Of a stretch of 64,000 bases of DNA, positions 23,269 to 34,896 are shown piece by piece. The stretch lies in the NCBI GenBank assembly GCA_900073065.1, contig FJOG01000019.1, positions 711,151-775,150 of the forward strand, given 5' to 3'. This DNA comes from Phialocephala subalpina. Its lineage: Eukaryota; Ascomycota; Leotiomycetes; Helotiales; Mollisiaceae. Each line of letters opens with the position of its first letter. Within the stretch, counting starts at the first letter, position 1. The notes under the pieces were generated by a model. It saw only the letters and a program-made list of their open reading frames with translations. It did not search any database and was not told the origin of the DNA. The translations under genes were made by a program, and so were the position numbers.

Positions 23269-24665
23269 TCATACCTCCCTAATGCCAAAAGCAAACATCT
23301 CATTCGATGTTACAGAGTTTTTGTCCCTCATCTTCCCCGCGGTCTCAATTCCAGCAACCGGTAACCGGTACTCGAATTTCTTTCCAGCGCTAGGACTTCT
23401 ACCGTCTGGCAGCGGATATGGATACGGCAAGTATTCCGGCAACAGACCGAGTTGTGATAGAACTGTGCCTTGGTCCCATGCGATATGCTCATGGTAGAGA
23501 CGATCGCCTCTAATATTTACAACGGCCATGAAGGGGATCTCCAGTCGTTTGCCTGTTGGAGGTATTCCTGGTATTCTTTGGCAATGTTCAGCATGTCTGC
23601 AAAGTAATTGGAGAGAGAAGTACTTACAACCAATCAACCTCAATTTGATGAGTGAACTTGAAGATGAACTCGTCGACCACGCGATCGATACCGATTGTTC
23701 GACTGATGAGTTCCAGCTCCGTATCTTCCGGATTCTTGAAGATAAAATGATGTGCATAAAAGCTTGTAAGCTTCTCTCTCCCAATGCCACCAGTTATCTG
23801 TGGAGAGGCATCAATATTCATTCACATGATCAAATGCAAATGAGAAGACTTACTGTCGGTATGTGATTGACATATGGTTCATCTACCATCGTTGCCATGG
23901 TGTGCTCCACACTCCGATTCTCGAACTCGAAATACGTATGTTCCTCCCAAATAGCCTCCAAGTCGAAAAATGGGCCATTCATATGCTTTTTGAGATGAGT
24001 AAGATTTCGAGTGTGAGAGACAGCTTCAGCTGAGTAGTCGAAGTGTTCCTGGAAGGGTGTGGCGAATAAATGGCTCTTGACTTGAGGATATTCGTAGTCG
24101 GTGAGCTGCGGGGTACGGGTGGTCTTGGTCTTTCCAGAAACATGGCGAATTAAAGGGAGGTTTGCTGGTTCGAGGGACGAGACATCAGATGAGGAGACAT
24201 AGAGAGCTGCTGCCACTATTGCATTATTCAACGAGTCAAATTTTGCGATTGCATTCCATAGCTTCGGGTCATACGCTTTTAGTCCGCATCAGCTGACCAA
24301 TTTCAATGACAATGGAAAGGACAAGACATACCAACCAAGCCAAGGAATCCTTTAGGCTCGCATTTCTCACATTGTGACACGGTCAATATTGCTTTCTTCA
24401 GAAGCTCTTCCGCACTCTCATGCTCAAACGCGCTCTCTTGGACTTCCAGAACAGTGTACCCTTCCTCAGCCCACTTTCTTAAAATCGATGGCACACCTTG
24501 CTTAATTGCTAGGTTGTCTTCTAGAATAGAAGTTAAAATGATCAAGCCTGGTCCAGTTCCTTTTCTCGAGAGTGGGGGTAGTAGAGAAACACCAGGAGAG
24601 ACTTTCGTTATTTGGGGAGTTGGTAGTGGCGCCGGTGGCTCACTCGTGTTGACAATTGATCCCAT
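23269..24665 (-). CDS. Dienelactone-hydrolase-like / SnoaL-like two-part protein
   Basis: Four exons on the minus strand (24665-24332, 24275-23854, 23797-23628, 23575-23269) give 410 residues in unbroken frame. The N-terminal half has the outline of a dienelactone hydrolase fold (GPGLIILTSI, WAEEGYTVLEV), but I see no GxCxGG nucleophile motif. The C-terminal third matches SnoaL/NTF2-like domains in fungal proteins of this type: FYAHHFIFKNPEDTEL, ISRTIGIDRVVDEF, IPFMAVVNIRGDRLYHEHI and WDQGTVLSQLGLLPEY. The start is the first ATG, MGSIVNTSEPP. SnoaL-type domains bind or cyclise small aromatic or polyketide compounds, so a role in aromatic breakdown beside the decarboxylase is plausible but unproven. 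Convergent with the decarboxylase gene, 270 bases between stops. Confidence 0.8.
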
Positions 24666-25189
24666 TTTTGCCACCTAGAAATTTCGAATTCGAAATGAGG
24701 AAGATGAATTTCTGATCAATATGGAAGACTTGAATTTAGGCGACGTGCCGTCGAAGTACGTGAGAATGGAGCTTTCTAAGGGAGGTTGCGAGCAAGTCAA
24801 AATACACTCAACACTAAGTGATGTTGTCGATATGAGGTTCAAGAGTTGAATGTCGGGTAGAAACCTAGTAATACTTATCTCAGTGTCGGGAAGGGAACCG
24901 TGTGTGGCGGCTATTAGTCTAGCGGGAATAGAGGAGGGGCTCGGCAACATATGCAGCCAATCAGCATTACGCGAAGGGGGCTTGCTTCCGACCCCACCAT
25001 GACGATGTATTTCTCAAAACGGCTCCCGACATTATTATCAGCCTCAAGCAATTCTCTTTGAGGCTGTCTCCTATCTTGAGTTCTTCGATAATTAATAAAT
25101 TGCTTGCTTCGTCAGCTCTACTTCCCTCTTCTTATTCAGCTCCGTGCAGCATTCCCGTTTTCCCTCTTAATAGCTTCAGTAATCCATAG
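24666..25189. promoter_or_regulatory. Divergent promoter, DLH/SnoaL-like gene and SDR gene
   Basis: The two genes start back to back with 524 bases between. No coding sequence seen. CGG/CCG triplets occur (for example GCTTCCGACCCC near 24980 and CGGCTCCCGAC near 25020) but no perfect palindrome like that at 18470. Confidence 0.45.
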
Positions 25190-26065
25190 ATGGCGCCCCC
25201 ACTTGAAGACATTCGGCCGAAATTCGAGCTCAAGAACCGAAACTACATAGTGACTGGTGGGGCGCAAGGTATTGGGTTTGCCTGTGCTCGTGCAGTCTGC
25301 GAGATGGGTGGAAACGTGGTCATCATGGACATCCAAGAGCAGCCTGTTGAAGAATACAAAACACTGTCGCCGAAATTCGGCGTTAAGACTGAATACATTA
25401 AGACAGATGTAACGAGAGAGGAGTCTCTGAACACATCATTTGCAAAAGCTATTGATATCTTGGGAGGTCTTGATGGACTGATACCTTGTGCTGGCATTGC
25501 TATCGACAAGCCTTTCACGGAACAGACTTGGGCTGAGATGACGAGGATACAGGAAATCAATGTGCGTGCGCGAGATAAGAAATTCAATGATTTCATTGGG
25601 GAAAGTCACTGACATGTGTAGGTTCGCGGGGTCTTCTTTTCTGCTCAGCTTGCAGCGAAGCAGATGCAAAAGCAAGGAAGCGGAGGCAGCATGGTGTTGA
25701 TCGCTTCACAATGTGCTCATTGCGCCATTCCAGGTTACCGAATGGCTGCATACAATGCCTCGAAAGGCGCTGTTAAGATGCTTGCTAAGGAGTTGGCTGT
25801 GGAAATGGCGAAGTTCAAGATCAGAGTGAATACAATTTCTCCCGGGTTCATTGACTCGGAACAGACGAAGACCATTCGGGATCTGAAGAGTGCAATTGAG
25901 GGCGAGCAGATGTGGAAAGCACCACCGTTAAAACGCATCGGGACCCAGAATGACTTAACGGGAGCTGTCATCTATTTGTTGAGTGACGCGAGTGCCTATA
26001 CCACCGCGGTGGATATTCCGATTGATGGCGGGATGCAGGCAGGGAGGATTGATGTAGAGGACTAA
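25190..26065 (+). CDS. Short-chain dehydrogenase/reductase (SDR)
   Basis: Two exons (25190-25561, 25622-26065) give 271 residues, typical of classical SDRs. The cofactor motif TGGAQGIG is at residues 22-29 and Asp in VVIMDIQ suggests NAD(H) preference. PCAGIA replaces the common NNAG. The catalytic set is Ser153 (LIASQ), Tyr168 and Lys172 (YNASK). SPGFIDSEQT and the C-terminal PIDGGMQAG are also characteristic. The intron GTGCGT..TGTAG is phase 0. It shares a promoter region with the DLH/SnoaL-like gene and closes the aromatic cluster on the right. A dehydrogenase step on an aromatic alcohol or dihydrodiol is conceivable; the substrate is unknown. Confidence 0.9.
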
Positions 26066-26408
26066 ATGGACCAAATATTTCAGACTTTACACTGCTTGCA
26101 AGACTTATTAGTGATTACTTGATATCATTTGAAGATCGCTAAACCTAGAAATTCGGACATGGGAAAGGAATGAAGGCATTGTTTCATGGTATGCAAAGAT
26201 TCGTTCTCCGTTCCTTCCTGATGGCGATCTTTCGACTTGAAACTTAACTCTCATTCCACGACGAAGGCGTGCTATTCACTATTACTATAAAGTCCACAAA
26301 TAGTTCATCCAACTGTGCCTCGAAGCAGTCCCGATACGAATCAATTATTGCCAGTTTATTCTTTCCAACAAATATTTTCCTGATAATTTTAGAGAAAAAG
26401 ATTTGGCC
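26066..26408. other. Intergenic, nothing seen
   Basis: 3' flank of the SDR gene. No open frame, repeat or motif of note. Confidence 0.5.
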
Positions 26409-27594
26409 ATGTCAGATGTTCAGTCACTCGACGATCTCGAGGTCACCAATGAATCACTACCTTCCATCCCCTAGGATGCCGCTCTTCGAACGCTGTCGGC
26501 TCTCAAGGTCGTTCAATTGAAGAATCGCCTGTATTATGATGGCGTCGAACTCCACTTCAATATCTTAAAGCCAGAACTTCAAGCTCTCTGGGCTTTCCGG
26601 ACACTCCGGATTCTGAATGCCGAGAACAAACCACCGAATGCTGAACTGTTTCAGAAGAGCATTCGTTGTGCAAAATACCGGTCAGCGAGCTGCTCAATGA
26701 TGTCAAAAGTGTTGAGTTAGGAAGGTGTAGCAATAAGTGAGACTACATTGAAGCTTTAATTCGGAACAAGTGAGACTCCCAAATAGATTACAAAATAGAA
26801 CGCCACAGAGCTTACATCTACTTCAATATTTCTTCAGAAACAACCTCAGGCTCAGAAAACAACCATCTCGTTCGCAGAAGACCTCAACAAACGCGAGAAT
26901 TCCTTGGTTGGACTAAAGATTGAAGATCTACCATCTCACCCAGATCCATCTGTCGTCAATCTACTTCTCGGCACCATTCATTCCGGTGTCTACCAGAATG
27001 CTAAATTGGAGATAATGTACCGTCCCCTTCCCGGTAACATCTCAGCAGCCTCCGACCACAAATCCCAGCTTATGACTCTCATCAAGGAGATTCCGGTGTT
27101 TTGGGGACCCTATCAACTCCCAGATCTCCTGTGAGATACTATGCCGTATCTGCTCCAAAATGGGAGATCTTTTCATGCCTGCTACAAGAGAGTTCAAAAT
27201 CTTCAGATTCAGTGCTCCAGTTCATCTTTCAAACGCCACACAAGACTTGACTCGAGCTATTCGAGAAACACACGTCCAAAGCCAAGAACCTCTCCACTGT
27301 ATTATTTCACAGCACCTCTCCTAACAACCTCTATGCTACGACGGGGCTTCGATACAAGATTTGGAAGTGGCATCTTCATGGCCGGTGAACCTGGCCTTTC
27401 TTATTGCTTTGCCCGAAAGAATCTCAAAGAGCATTTGGGATTCCCGCTTCAAACAAAGTGAATCCATAAGGGGCAGCTTGGGAATGTTACTAGGATGCGA
27501 GACAATAGAAACTGATGCCCTGTTCAAGGCGATGGAGCTGGTGTCCTATGAGATGCTACGAGTGTGGAGCATCAGCTTGTGGGTAAAGAATTGA
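26409..27594 (+). pseudogene. Decayed gene of unknown family
   Basis: Protein-like pieces follow one another on the plus strand in shifting frames. The first is MSDVQSLDDLEVTNESLPSIP, then a TAG near 26473 and, in the same frame, DAALRTLSALKVVQLKNRL and LQALWAFRTLRILNAENKPP. After a possible acceptor TTCTTCAG near 26838 comes SFAEDLNKRENSLVGLKIED with VNLLLGTIHSGVYQNAKLE. MGDLFMPATREFKIFRFSAP follows near 27160, and VASSWPVNLAFLIALPERIS with IRGSLGMLLGCETIETDALF at 27365-27594. The pieces are too coherent to be chance, but stops and frame shifts separate them. I do not recognise the family. It marks the start of the decayed region running to about 44 kb. Confidence 0.55.
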
Positions 27595-28869
27595 TTGTTA
27601 AGTCTGTAGGTCTAGCTAGGGAGGAGAATGAAGATATAAGGGTCTGCGAGATTACCCCTGAGCTATACTACATATGGAAGGAGACACCACTACACGTGAT
27701 CGGCAACTGACATCTCCATGTCATTACCAAGCTTGACTCTGTTATCTTTCGATGCATTGTCTTCTTGCCAGGAGATGAAATGAAGAAATATATGTAGTCC
27801 TCAGCGGTACACCGGAAAGCTATATAGCCAGACATAATGAATGCATTCAAGACGATCCGAGCAGGGCAGATCGGGGAACTCACTGCCGAAGTAAGCAAGT
27901 GTGGTGGATTTGCTGCCGAAGCATAGCTTGTAGACACAAGCAGTTTAAACTTGATCTGAAATTTTTTTAATATTATCATAGCTATTTTGTGCAGCTCAGA
28001 ACCAAACAGAAACAGAGGAGGCCAATTCGACGCACTTGTGTGTCCGATTGACCTCTCCGAAGCACTCCATGCCTTTCCCCAAAGAAACTTCTGTGTGAAA
28101 AACATTAACACCTGCAAACTCTAGAACTACGTTACTTGATTTTTCAATTAAAATGGCATATCCGTATGTCCTTGTTTATCACGTCCACCTCTATAGTACC
28201 ACGCACATGAGCCAGGTATCAATGCATTGTTGCCTCGATAATAAAGTCCCGTCAAGGATGCCTGATCAAGCAAATATCCACTCCAGGCAGAAACCAACTG
28301 TCTCCAATGTACAACATTCATTTGCCTCGAAGTGTTTTCGTGTTTTCTTCATGATTTGCGGTGCATTTGCTGGTGCATGTCAAAGCAGCAAGTATCCTCA
28401 CAGTAACGGATCCTCCATCAGATTATTTTCAGCAGCCATGTCTTCTGCAACTCAAAGACATTCCTTTCCTACTATGCTCCATCTGCTTGTCATTGAATTT
28501 GGTAACTGTGCCAGTGAAGGTCGCAAACTGTACTACCTCAGCTGCATTAATTCAAGAAGCTTGTTCTAGCCTGCACCGCAGATTATGTATTGAAGCGAGC
28601 TCCCTTAGCTTATCATGCTCGGGTCAAACGGGGGCAGAACAAACGCTAGCCACCCTCCTCGGATAGAAATAGGGACAGAAGGATGTTATCTCGTGCAACG
28701 AGCGTTGAGAAAGAAGTCGAGACAAATGCTTGAGATCCAGTTCACGTAGGATAAGGTGACAGTGGTATTTTTCGTTGGATATCTAGCATCAAAGAAAGGA
28801 GGCTGAGGCCAACCCATGCAGTCCAGGGTTCGCACAAAAATTGGCAAACTACTGCTCGTACATTCCGCT
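27595..28869. other. Gene-poor stretch
   Basis: Open frames of 100-150 codons on both strands (minus at 27668-28117, plus at 28153-28569) show no motifs or splice structure, and I leave them out. No clear repeat until about 28.87 kb. Confidence 0.4.
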
Positions 28870-29440
28870 ACATTTTACACGATTGACCGAACAGAGTTTC
28901 AAGCAAACTTGGGGAATAACACTTTGAATAGTAAGCAGCCGATTGGGGATCATAGTTCAAATAAGAGAAACGCAAGGCGGTGGGGAGCAGGGGGTAGTCG
29001 CTCCTTTAATCTATTTCTCGGTTCGTGAAAACGCATGCATGTCTAACTTAACCGTACAACGCTAGATATATACGGCTCTTTTCTATAAGACCGACCGAAC
29101 AGAACTACAAATGTGTTTGCAATACTATAGTAGGTATATAATACAGTCAAACGATGGTCTTAGATACAAGGAAAGAACATGTGGCGGCGGGAGACAGGGG
29201 CTTGTCGCTCCATTATTTTCCTCTCGATTAGTGCAAACACGTGTCTGAGCAAACCACTACCTTATATAATTACGCGGCTCTTTCCACAAGATCAACCGAA
29301 CAGAATCGCAAACAAGTTTGCAGCCCTATAGCATATAGATAATACAGTCGATAATTATCCCAGGCAAGCAGAAAGAAGCAAGTGGCAGTTGGGAACAGAG
29401 GGAAGTCGCTCTGCTGACTTGCCCATTGGTTGAGGCGAAC
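28870..29440. repeat. About 200-bp diverged tandem repeat, three copies
   Basis: Anchors GACCGAACAGAG at 28885, GACCGAACAGAA at 29093 and CAACCGAACAGAA at 29293 are 208 and 200 bases apart. Each is followed by a weakly conserved stretch ending in a GGGAGCAGGGGGTAGTCGCTC-like segment (near 28983, 29180 and 29390). Copies 2 and 3 also share CGGCTCTTT before the anchor and AATACAGTC after it. The copies are well diverged. Confidence 0.6.
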
Positions 29441-30167
29441 ACAGCCGAACTACCCCTTTCACATGCATACACCACAACATTAGTTCTTTGGAGATGGAAA
29501 AGACAATCTATTGCCTTTAGTATCTATATAAGCGGTATATTAATAGCTTTGTTGCAGCTTCAGCCTCGCTCGGGCAGAGGAGAGGAGCAGCAAACCAATC
29601 CGATACCTTACGAGCACATCAAACGATACGAGAAAGGCTCTCCATGAACTGTCTTCCGAACTCTGGGGGATATTATTGAAGCTTTGCATATTCAAATTCA
29701 ATTTGGATAACACAATGGGAACTAATTGGGACAACCATGTGTCCCACGTGGCTGATTTTTCAGTACGCTTTCGAAAGCGTCGTCAAGGCTTCAAGGGACG
29801 AACCTCGAAACTTTTTCAAATTTCCCAATTACATTAATAAGACTCAAAAGCGCGACCATAGCGTACAAAACAACATACAATCTCGATAAGTAATTTCTCG
29901 ACCTTTGACATTCCTATATTTATTAATTACATCCAGCACGAGAATTTACCAGGCATGCGACCAACCGTGCCTTTTACCTCCGGTAATACGACCAACATAC
30001 CTCCTAGAGTACTTCAAATCTTCTATATGGTACTGTGTCCTTTTTGACTGGCTGTATCTAGCAGGAGAGTCGCCGCAATACGAGTGCTAGCTCAATCTCC
30101 AAACAGCCAGCCCCAAAGTAAGTATTGATTTGATGTGATCACGCTTTTGTGCTGACTTCCAAAGTAG
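29441..30167. other. Upstream flank of the first family relic
   Basis: No confident gene. A possible preceding exon of the next entry ends at a GTAAGT donor at 30118, with a branch-like GCTGAC and an acceptor AAAGTAG at 30161-30167. The rest holds only unrelated short frames. Confidence 0.4.
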
Positions 30168-30504
30168 GATGCGCAGTGACTATGGTCTGCCCCGCTTCTT
30201 CGTCACCGAGAGAGAGATGTTTGCCATTCGACTGGGTTGCGCAGTACAACGTCTGCCAGCATTCAAGGGCCCGACCGCAAGCTGTTTCGGAAATATGGTT
30301 CTATCACTCTCGGAAGTCGACAAACTAAACGACTTTTGAAAGAGGCATGGTGGAGCTTTGGCTGCGGTCACATACAAGGCGGATAATGCTGCATTCCAAT
30401 CGATTAGAAAAGTAAACAGCGAGAAGTTCGATCTGCGCCATAAGCTGAAGGCCGAGAAAAAGCGTGGAGGTGTTGTAGCTGGTGTGAAGAGCGGAGGAAG
30501 TTGA
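30168..30504 (+). pseudogene. Relic copy of the unrecognised array family (copy 1)
   Basis: From the acceptor at 30167 the frame reads MRSDYGLPRFFVTEREMFAIR, later MVLSLSEVDKLNDF, an in-frame TGA (30337-30339), then KRHGGALAAVTYKADNAAF and IRKVNSEKFDLRHKLKAEK to a TGA at 30502. This is the C-terminal domain shared with the copies at 32.0, 33.7, 36.3 and 39.3 kb: the (S/R)xDYGLPR opening, a basic/acidic ExEMxAIR motif, VxLSxxE and (R/K)xHGG. The stop replaces an Arg found in the sister copies (EYRRQHGG), so CGA to TGA would explain it. The intron before the domain is phase 2, as in the sister genes. I could not place the N-terminal exons. Confidence 0.6.
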
Positions 30505-31926
30505 GCATAGACCCTTGGGGAACAAACATGTTCACGAAGAATACTACAGATTGTACACAGTATGGCAGAGTGATGCCGTCGGTTTCTAGAATTCTCTGCT
30601 TGCAACCTCTCCTTAGCAACACGGAGTACCTTCAGCCTTCAATATAGCTATAATCAATCCTTTTAAATAATTTGCTGGCGAGAGACGCGCTTGCAAGAAA
30701 TATCGAAGTGGAAATACCTGTGAACCTTCCAAGCACGAACTTTTCAGACTCCCAGAGAGAGATATTGTTGCAGATCTTCTCATAATATCCCTTCGTCTGA
30801 TGCACCTAGACACTTTTGCATTCTTCTCCTGGCATAGAAGCTGTCTCTTTTCCCGTGTCTCTAAATTCAATCCCACAACACTGGCAGCTTGTATTCTGAC
30901 AAATCTCTTTCGAGATGCTGTCGTATCCGGACAGTTTGTAAAGAGCGGACCCGAAATCTTGTATTGTACTGTACAATCCCACCTTACTTTTGATCCTCAA
31001 CTCAGAGTTCCATATGCACCTAGAGAAAGTGGCCATCTATTTCTTCCCTCGCAGAGCCTGTAGCAGGAGCTCTCTTTCAAGAAATAACAGCAACAATTCC
31101 AAGCAGTTGAATCAGGGGCCTCCTTGTAGCTTGTGTCTTCTTCACTAACGGATGTCGAGTTTCGGCAGATACTCTTAACTGATTTCCCATCGAAGATTCC
31201 ATTTACGGCCAGGATTTGAGGAGGGTTCGGGGAGGGTTCGAGCAAGACTCTCGTTGTCAGGGTGAAATGATTTCACTGTATGCATTAAGTAAACTTCGAA
31301 AGTCTGCGTCTTCCCAGCGACAGGATCCTCCGAGTCACTCCTGATTTGAACTCTATAGTAGATGTTATTGAGTCTTGAAATAATGCCTTGGTTAGATCAT
31401 AGAGCAGAGGAATCATACCTTTGAAAAATTGCTTCCATCACAACGGCCGAGAAGTTTGCAAGGCACACAAGCTTGTAGATACGTATGGAAGGAATGCATC
31501 TATCATACTGGAGTAGAATGGAATCACCGAGATATCCCTCCGGCCGGATGTGCAGAGCATTCCACCCTAACGGAAAAACGAGCTTTTCGTTGTATCTGCC
31601 AATCTCTATGAACGATTGTCCGCAACGTAATGGGGATATTGGGGTCATATCCGTAGCGATTGCTTCATCTGAACATGCTCGGCAGATTAGCTCAGAGGCC
31701 TTAACGCGAGAAGGTAGTATTTGTTGAACCTGCAAAACATAGTGTCCGCCATTAAGAGTTAGCCTGTTTCCCCCTCCATACTTGGACGTAGAGAGGTCAT
31801 ACGAGCTTCGATTTCCCAAAACGCGTCTCGTCAAAGTTTTGGCGCATAATCAAATTTTAAACTACGCCTCGTCACTTCACCACCACTTTACAACAACGTC
31901 GTGGAAACAGGAACAAATCTGCAAAG
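30505..31926. other. Decayed or non-coding stretch
   Basis: No intact gene. On the minus strand around 31270-31830 some pieces look protein-like (FPLGWNALHIRPEGYLGDS; YYRVQIRSDSEDPVAGKTQT), separated by stops. I cannot name a family. Confidence 0.35.
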
Positions 31927-32017
31927 ATGAACTATTCAGGTGCCTACGAGGTAATTCAATCTTTTATTTGATCAACTTCATTTTATTGACAGTATCCAGC
32001 GCGAAAGTCCCGCAAAG

Positions 32018-33166
32018 ATGTCCACAAACACGCCTTACGCCACACCATACCTTGGTACACATCCTTGCTATGAGGCCACGAGAATGGTATGATTCTATTG
32101 GTACAGATTATATTTACCTCGCTAATTGTACTCAGCGTGGTTCCCTGGCTGCCAGTCCCATTTCCTCCCAATATCCCATCGACCCAGCCCTTCTCCTCAA
32201 TTCTACTGATTACGAAAATCTCCCTGCTGCCCTCAAAGACACTGCTTACCTTCAGAACATCGTCCAAAGCAATGAATCAGAAGCTATTACTTTCGATTAC
32301 GCGTACTATCCGCGTCTTATCCCTTACAATTCGGTCACACACGATCAACAGGCTGCTACCTACGGTTCAGTCAATCAAGGCCAACAGGCTGGTTTCCACA
32401 GCGCGAGAATTGATGGTCAACAGGCTCTTCTTCACGGCTCATTCATCCAAGGCGATCAAGCTATTCCGTCTGTCATGGTCGTTTCTCGTCAAGGTGATCT
32501 TTCCGTATCCTACGAAGGTCTCTCTAGTCAAGATGTCGAACATGCTGTCTACTCACTACCTCCCCAACTCACCTCTGCCTACCAAGCTGGCTTCTCCGGC
32601 TACGGCCAACAGGTGTCTGCTTCATCTACTGTTCCTGGTGCATTTGTTGCTATTCCTCCTGCGGCTTCAGCATCATTTGAACCAATTCAATATACACAGG
32701 TAAAGCCTGTTAGAAAGCGTGGCTCACTCGGAGAAGGTGTAAGCAGCACATCATTCGCGTAAGTCCCTCTGGTCTCGAGCTCTCTTTCACTATAAAAAGA
32801 TCTTCAACTGACTTGAATTCACATAGTTCGAAGCCTGAGTTTGGCCTGATCCAAATTTTCGTCGCAGAGAGTGACTTGCGAGTGATCCGAAAGTTCTACG
32901 ATCATATCCCACGTTCTATCTACCAAAACCACCCCCCTGGCACCGAACAGACCGTACGCCTGACCGAACGAGAGCACAAAAACCTTGGCATCTATTTCCG
33001 AAGGAAGGGAAGAAAGTTGAAGGAAATCAAGCGCAAGCAAGACTTTATCGACGCCATGCCCATAGCAAGTGCGAGATACGAGGGTACCATGGCCAAGCAG
33101 GTCGCAAAGGTCACTGGCCGAAAGTTGCAGGATATCCTTGCGGAAATTCGCTCTCACACGGTCTGA
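32018..33166 (+). CDS. Array family member, intact, with QQA repeats (copy 2)
   Basis: Three exons (32018-32086, 32136-32758, 32827-33166) give 343 residues. Intron 1 has a perfect fungal branch site GCTAATT before ACTCAG; intron 2 is phase 2. Residues 1-230 are low in hydrophobic core and probably disordered. They include four short repeats around a GQQA core (HDQQAATYGSV, QGQQAGFHSAR, DGQQALLHGSF, QGDQAIPS). Residues from about 231 form the family domain: KPEFGLIQIFVAESDLRVIR, then PPGTEQTVRLTEREHKNLG, KGRKLKEIKRK and MAKQVAKVTGRKLQDIL. An additional first exon at 31927-31950 (MNYSGAYE) could be joined through an AAAG acceptor to 32018, giving 351 residues. No signal peptide or membrane span. 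Function unknown; a basic domain with a disordered N-terminus would fit a nuclear protein. Confidence 0.65.
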
Positions 33167-33658
33167 AGGAGTCAAAAAGTCTGCAGAGGAGTCTGTCAAT
33201 GGCATCGTCACGTATCGCAAATTTCCTCAAAGGCCTTGGACTTTCCGTTAATAGCCTTCTGCACTTCCTTAGTAGCAGTTTAGCTGTAGCTGCCCAAGCA
33301 TTGGAATAAGAAATAAAAACTTTCCACATAAACACTTACCATATCATCATTGAATGCTCCTAGCTCTGTCATTGTGCGTTTTCCATTATATGTAAAAGCT
33401 TTGACTCTCAACCTTGGCCACAAAACGCGAAACTCTCCGAGATCCTACACAACCAACCGCACGTCCACCTGCGCGCACACTTAGGAGCAGAGGGTGGCGA
33501 AAATTAGTACTTACAATTTATTTCGACACTCTTGTTATCAATTTCTGTCGAAGACTATTTCCGTGGTCAATCTGACGTCGAGCTGGTGGGTTGCCTTTCC
33601 TAGCTTATGTATTTTCCTCAACGCACAACCGCCTCCATCACCTGACAACAACAACGCA
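33167..33658. other. Intergenic between array copies 2 and 3
   Basis: No coding sequence supported. It should hold the 3' end of copy 2 and the promoter of copy 3. Confidence 0.5.
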
Positions 33659-34896
33659 ATGACAACTACGAAATCATCAGACAAGATGGATATGTACGGA
33701 GAACGCGTTGAGGTAGGTCCTACTGTTGAACCTTCCTGTTTTAATATTGACTTTGTTCCAGTACGGCGCTCCTGCTAGAGCCTTTGCGCACGCGGCGCCG
33801 CCCTCCTATAACGTGCGCGCACAGTACGACATCCCTCTCGACCCCGATCTATTCGAAGATCAGGACTTAGAGGTACATACAGCTCTTAGTTATTCTTTTT
33901 CTCGTATTGACTGTCTCTAGAATGATTACTCGATGCGCTCCTTCACTGATCCCGCCGAAGAAAGCTCACAATACCTCCCACATCTGCAAGATCAGGCTGA
34001 ATACAACGTGGATCCTACAATAGATAGCATATACAGAGAGGCGAGAGAAGTCCATGAGTCCTACAGTGCCCATCCCACAGAGCGGCTTCCCAGTTTTGGG
34101 TTCCAACAACATCACTACCCTCCATCTCAATACCTCCCGCAGTACCCTCAATCATCTGAGTATCCTTCAGTGCACGAAGATCCTGGCTTTGATCTTCCAC
34201 ATTCTGGCTCTAGTGGGAGACTTTAGTTCAATGATCCTCCCATGATGGAACATTACAATGACGACTTGCCTGCTCCTCCACCCAATGCTAGTATTGGTTT
34301 CGGCACCTACGAGGCTCCTCAACAACCTGCTCAACTTTCTTTCAAATTTGAGGGGAAGATTTAAAATGTTGCCCAGCAAAGTGAGGGGCATCTCGGGATA
34401 GGAGAGATTATCGAAGTCGCGCGAGTCAAGCAGAAGAAGACTGGGCCAAGGTACGTATCTGTTTGGATTAAACATCCCTCCTCCTTTAGCTTGCGATATT
34501 TCTACTCTTTCTAGATATTCTGGAACTGCCTTTACTGTCTGGCTGAGAATGCCATGCTAACCATCCTTTTACAGTAAACGAAGCGACGTCCATCTCCCAA
34601 GATTCTCGATCAAACGAAAGGAAATGGGTGCTATTCGTCGAGGTCACGCGAAGAATCCTAAGCCATCTTTCCAAAAGAAGGGGCCTGAAGATTTCAGTGA
34701 CATCCAAATATCTCTTACCGAGTTCGAGGCATTGAATGAATATCGTCGACAACACGGAGGAAAGCAGGTCACGCTGCCAAAGCTGATGGGTGATAAGAAG
34801 GCAATTGCTTTGCGCAAGTTGAATAGTGAGGCATACGACCGGAACTTGAAGAAGAATGCGGATGCACAAAAACTGGAAGAAGAGAATGAAGAATGA
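33659..34896 (+). pseudogene. Array family member with two in-frame stops (copy 3)
   Basis: Four exons (33659-33712, 33762-33872, 33921-34450, 34575-34896) join in perfect frame to 338 sense codons, except for TAG at 34224-34226 and TAA at 34362-34364. Family-like sequence continues through both: PHSGSSGRL-stop-FNDPPMMEHYN and LSFKFEGKI-stop-NVAQQSEG. Early exons read MTTTKSSDKMDMYGERVE and YGAPARAFAHAAPPSYN; exon 3 has MRSFTDPAEESSQYLP, shared with copy 4. The C-terminal domain begins after a phase-2 intron: DVHLPRFSIKRKEMGAIR, IQISLTEFEALNEYRRQHGG and LRKLNSEAYDRNLKK. Both stops could be Gln codons after one C-to-T change. Recent inactivation is the simplest reading; stop-codon readthrough is a remote alternative. 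Confidence 0.68.

Noticed and set aside
28153..28569. 138-codon plus-strand frame beginning MAYPYVLVYHVHLYS
   Set aside because: No motif, no splice structure, and the region is otherwise decayed; not separable from chance.
30180..30605. 141-codon minus-strand frame over array copy 1
   Set aside because: The plus strand carries the family domain; the minus frame is its shadow.
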